Source of the DNA: Sulfuritalea sp.
GTDB taxonomy: Bacteria; Pseudomonadota; Gammaproteobacteria; Burkholderiales; Rhodocyclaceae
Reading direction: 5' to 3'
Length of the DNA: 43,649 nt
Assembly (NCBI GenBank): GCA_021738385.1
Contig: JAIPCF010000014.1
Location: forward strand, 1-43,649
Under the pieces are notes generated by a model that had not been told where the DNA came from, ran no database searches, and saw only the letters and a list, made by a program, of their open reading frames with translations. Below, piece by piece: positions 43,232 to 43,649 of the stretch. Numbering within the stretch: the stretch's first letter is position 1; each line of letters opens with the position of its first letter. The translations under genes and the position numbers were made by a program.

Positions 43232-43649
43232 ATGAAATTGACGCGCCGTGAATTCATCAAGACCAACGCCATCGCCGCTGCTGCAACCACGGCCGGTATG
43301 AGCATTCCGGGTGTGGCGCAAGCCGCCATGCCAAAAAGCGAGGACGGTGTGCGCTGGGACAAAGGCGTCTGTCGCTATTGCGGTACAGGTTGCGGCGTGC
43401 TGGTCGGCGTCAAAAATGATCGCGTGGTGGCTACCCAGGGCGACCCGGATGCGCCGGTGAACAAAGGCCTCAATTGCGTCAAGGGCTATTTCCTGTCGAA
43501 GATCCAATATGGCAAGGACCGACTGACCAAGCCGCTGTTACGCATGAAGGATGGCAAGTTCGACAAGAATGGCGAATTCGCTCCGATTTCCTGGGATGCG
43601 GCATTCGATATCATGGCCGAGAAAGCCAAGGAGACCATGAAGACCATGG
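43232..43649 (+). CDS. napA: Periplasmic nitrate reductase catalytic subunit NapA (5' part, cut by the window end)
   Basis: The first 139 codons of NapA; the gene continues past the window. A twin-arginine signal (TRREFIK, Arg5-Arg6, then an alanine-rich core, cleavage likely after AQAA) directs export of the folded molybdoenzyme. The [4Fe-4S] ligands are Cys47, Cys50, Cys54 and Cys82 in [12 protein letters not shown] and LNCVKGYF. It reduces nitrate in the periplasm with electrons from NapB/NapC-type partners. The start at 43232 follows GGAGATCTGAA. Order napD-napA without napF or napE in front. Confidence 0.95.
   Translation, partial: MKLTRREFIKTNAIAAAATTAGMSIPGVAQAAMPKSEDGVRWDKGVCRYCGTGCGVLVGVKNDRVVATQGDPDAPVNKGLNCVKGYFLSKIQYGKDRLTKPLLRMKDGKFDKNGEFAPISWDAAFDIMAEKAKETMKTM

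Overview
The window looks like the chromosome of a betaproteobacterium, probably a facultatively anaerobic or denitrifying one of the Rhodocyclales or Nitrosomonadales type. The evidence is gene content and order: a compact mreBCD-mrdA-rodA-rlpA-dacC-dat-ybeD-lipB-lipA run, divergent gatCAB, a System I ccm operon leading into nap, and a high-GC, densely overlapping gene style. No 16S rRNA gene or other taxonomic marker lies in the window, so the placement is inference.

Left edge (1-3370) is accessory DNA. It holds two adjacent toxin-antitoxin modules (an RHH/GNAT pair and hipBA), a truncated remnant of an oxidoreductase gene, REP-like repeats bracketing hipBA, a small orphan ORF and a tRNA-Arg(CCG) gene whose 3' end points into this block. 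From 3470 to 8514 lie housekeeping genes: membrane-anchored cytochrome c5, Rep/UvrD-type helicase, a DUF4197 protein and FadD, with a perfect bidirectional terminator between the first two. From 8735 to 12356 is a poorly characterised membrane locus: a ceramidase-like (CREST) protein, an HTH regulator and a three-gene cluster (YiaAB-domain protein, small exported protein, DUF2145 protein). The same palindrome, GTATC-N7-GATAC, occurs upstream of the ceramidase-like gene and between the regulator and the cluster, suggesting one regulon. An MFS-acyltransferase fusion and an ArsC/Spx-like protein follow.

From 14818 to 25536 on the minus strand lies the cell-shape and lipoate gene run. Rod-complex genes (MreB, MreC, MreD, PBP2, RodA), RlpA and a D,D-carboxypeptidase come first; a D-amino acid aminotransferase, YbeD, LipB and LipA follow. 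Most junctions are 4-nt overlaps. Divergently, gatCAB (tRNA-dependent amidation) is followed by an asparaginase with an unexplained C-terminal region. From 30583 to 35779 lie a coiled-coil exported protein, pyrE head-to-head with xth, a DUF883-YqjE-YqjK-type membrane stress cluster, a small HTH protein and a polytopic membrane protein. From 35973 to 42755 a complete ccmABCDEFGHI operon makes c-type cytochromes. It is followed by a near-ideal FNR-type promoter and napD-napA (napA cut by the window end).

The most unusual signal is a dispersed DNA word, CCAGCGCCGACTTT. There are six exact copies and two one-mismatch copies across the window, on both strands, in intergenic DNA and inside genes in different reading frames. 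Two variant copies sit inside apparent extra segments of gatA and the aminotransferase gene. I do not recognise it as a described element.
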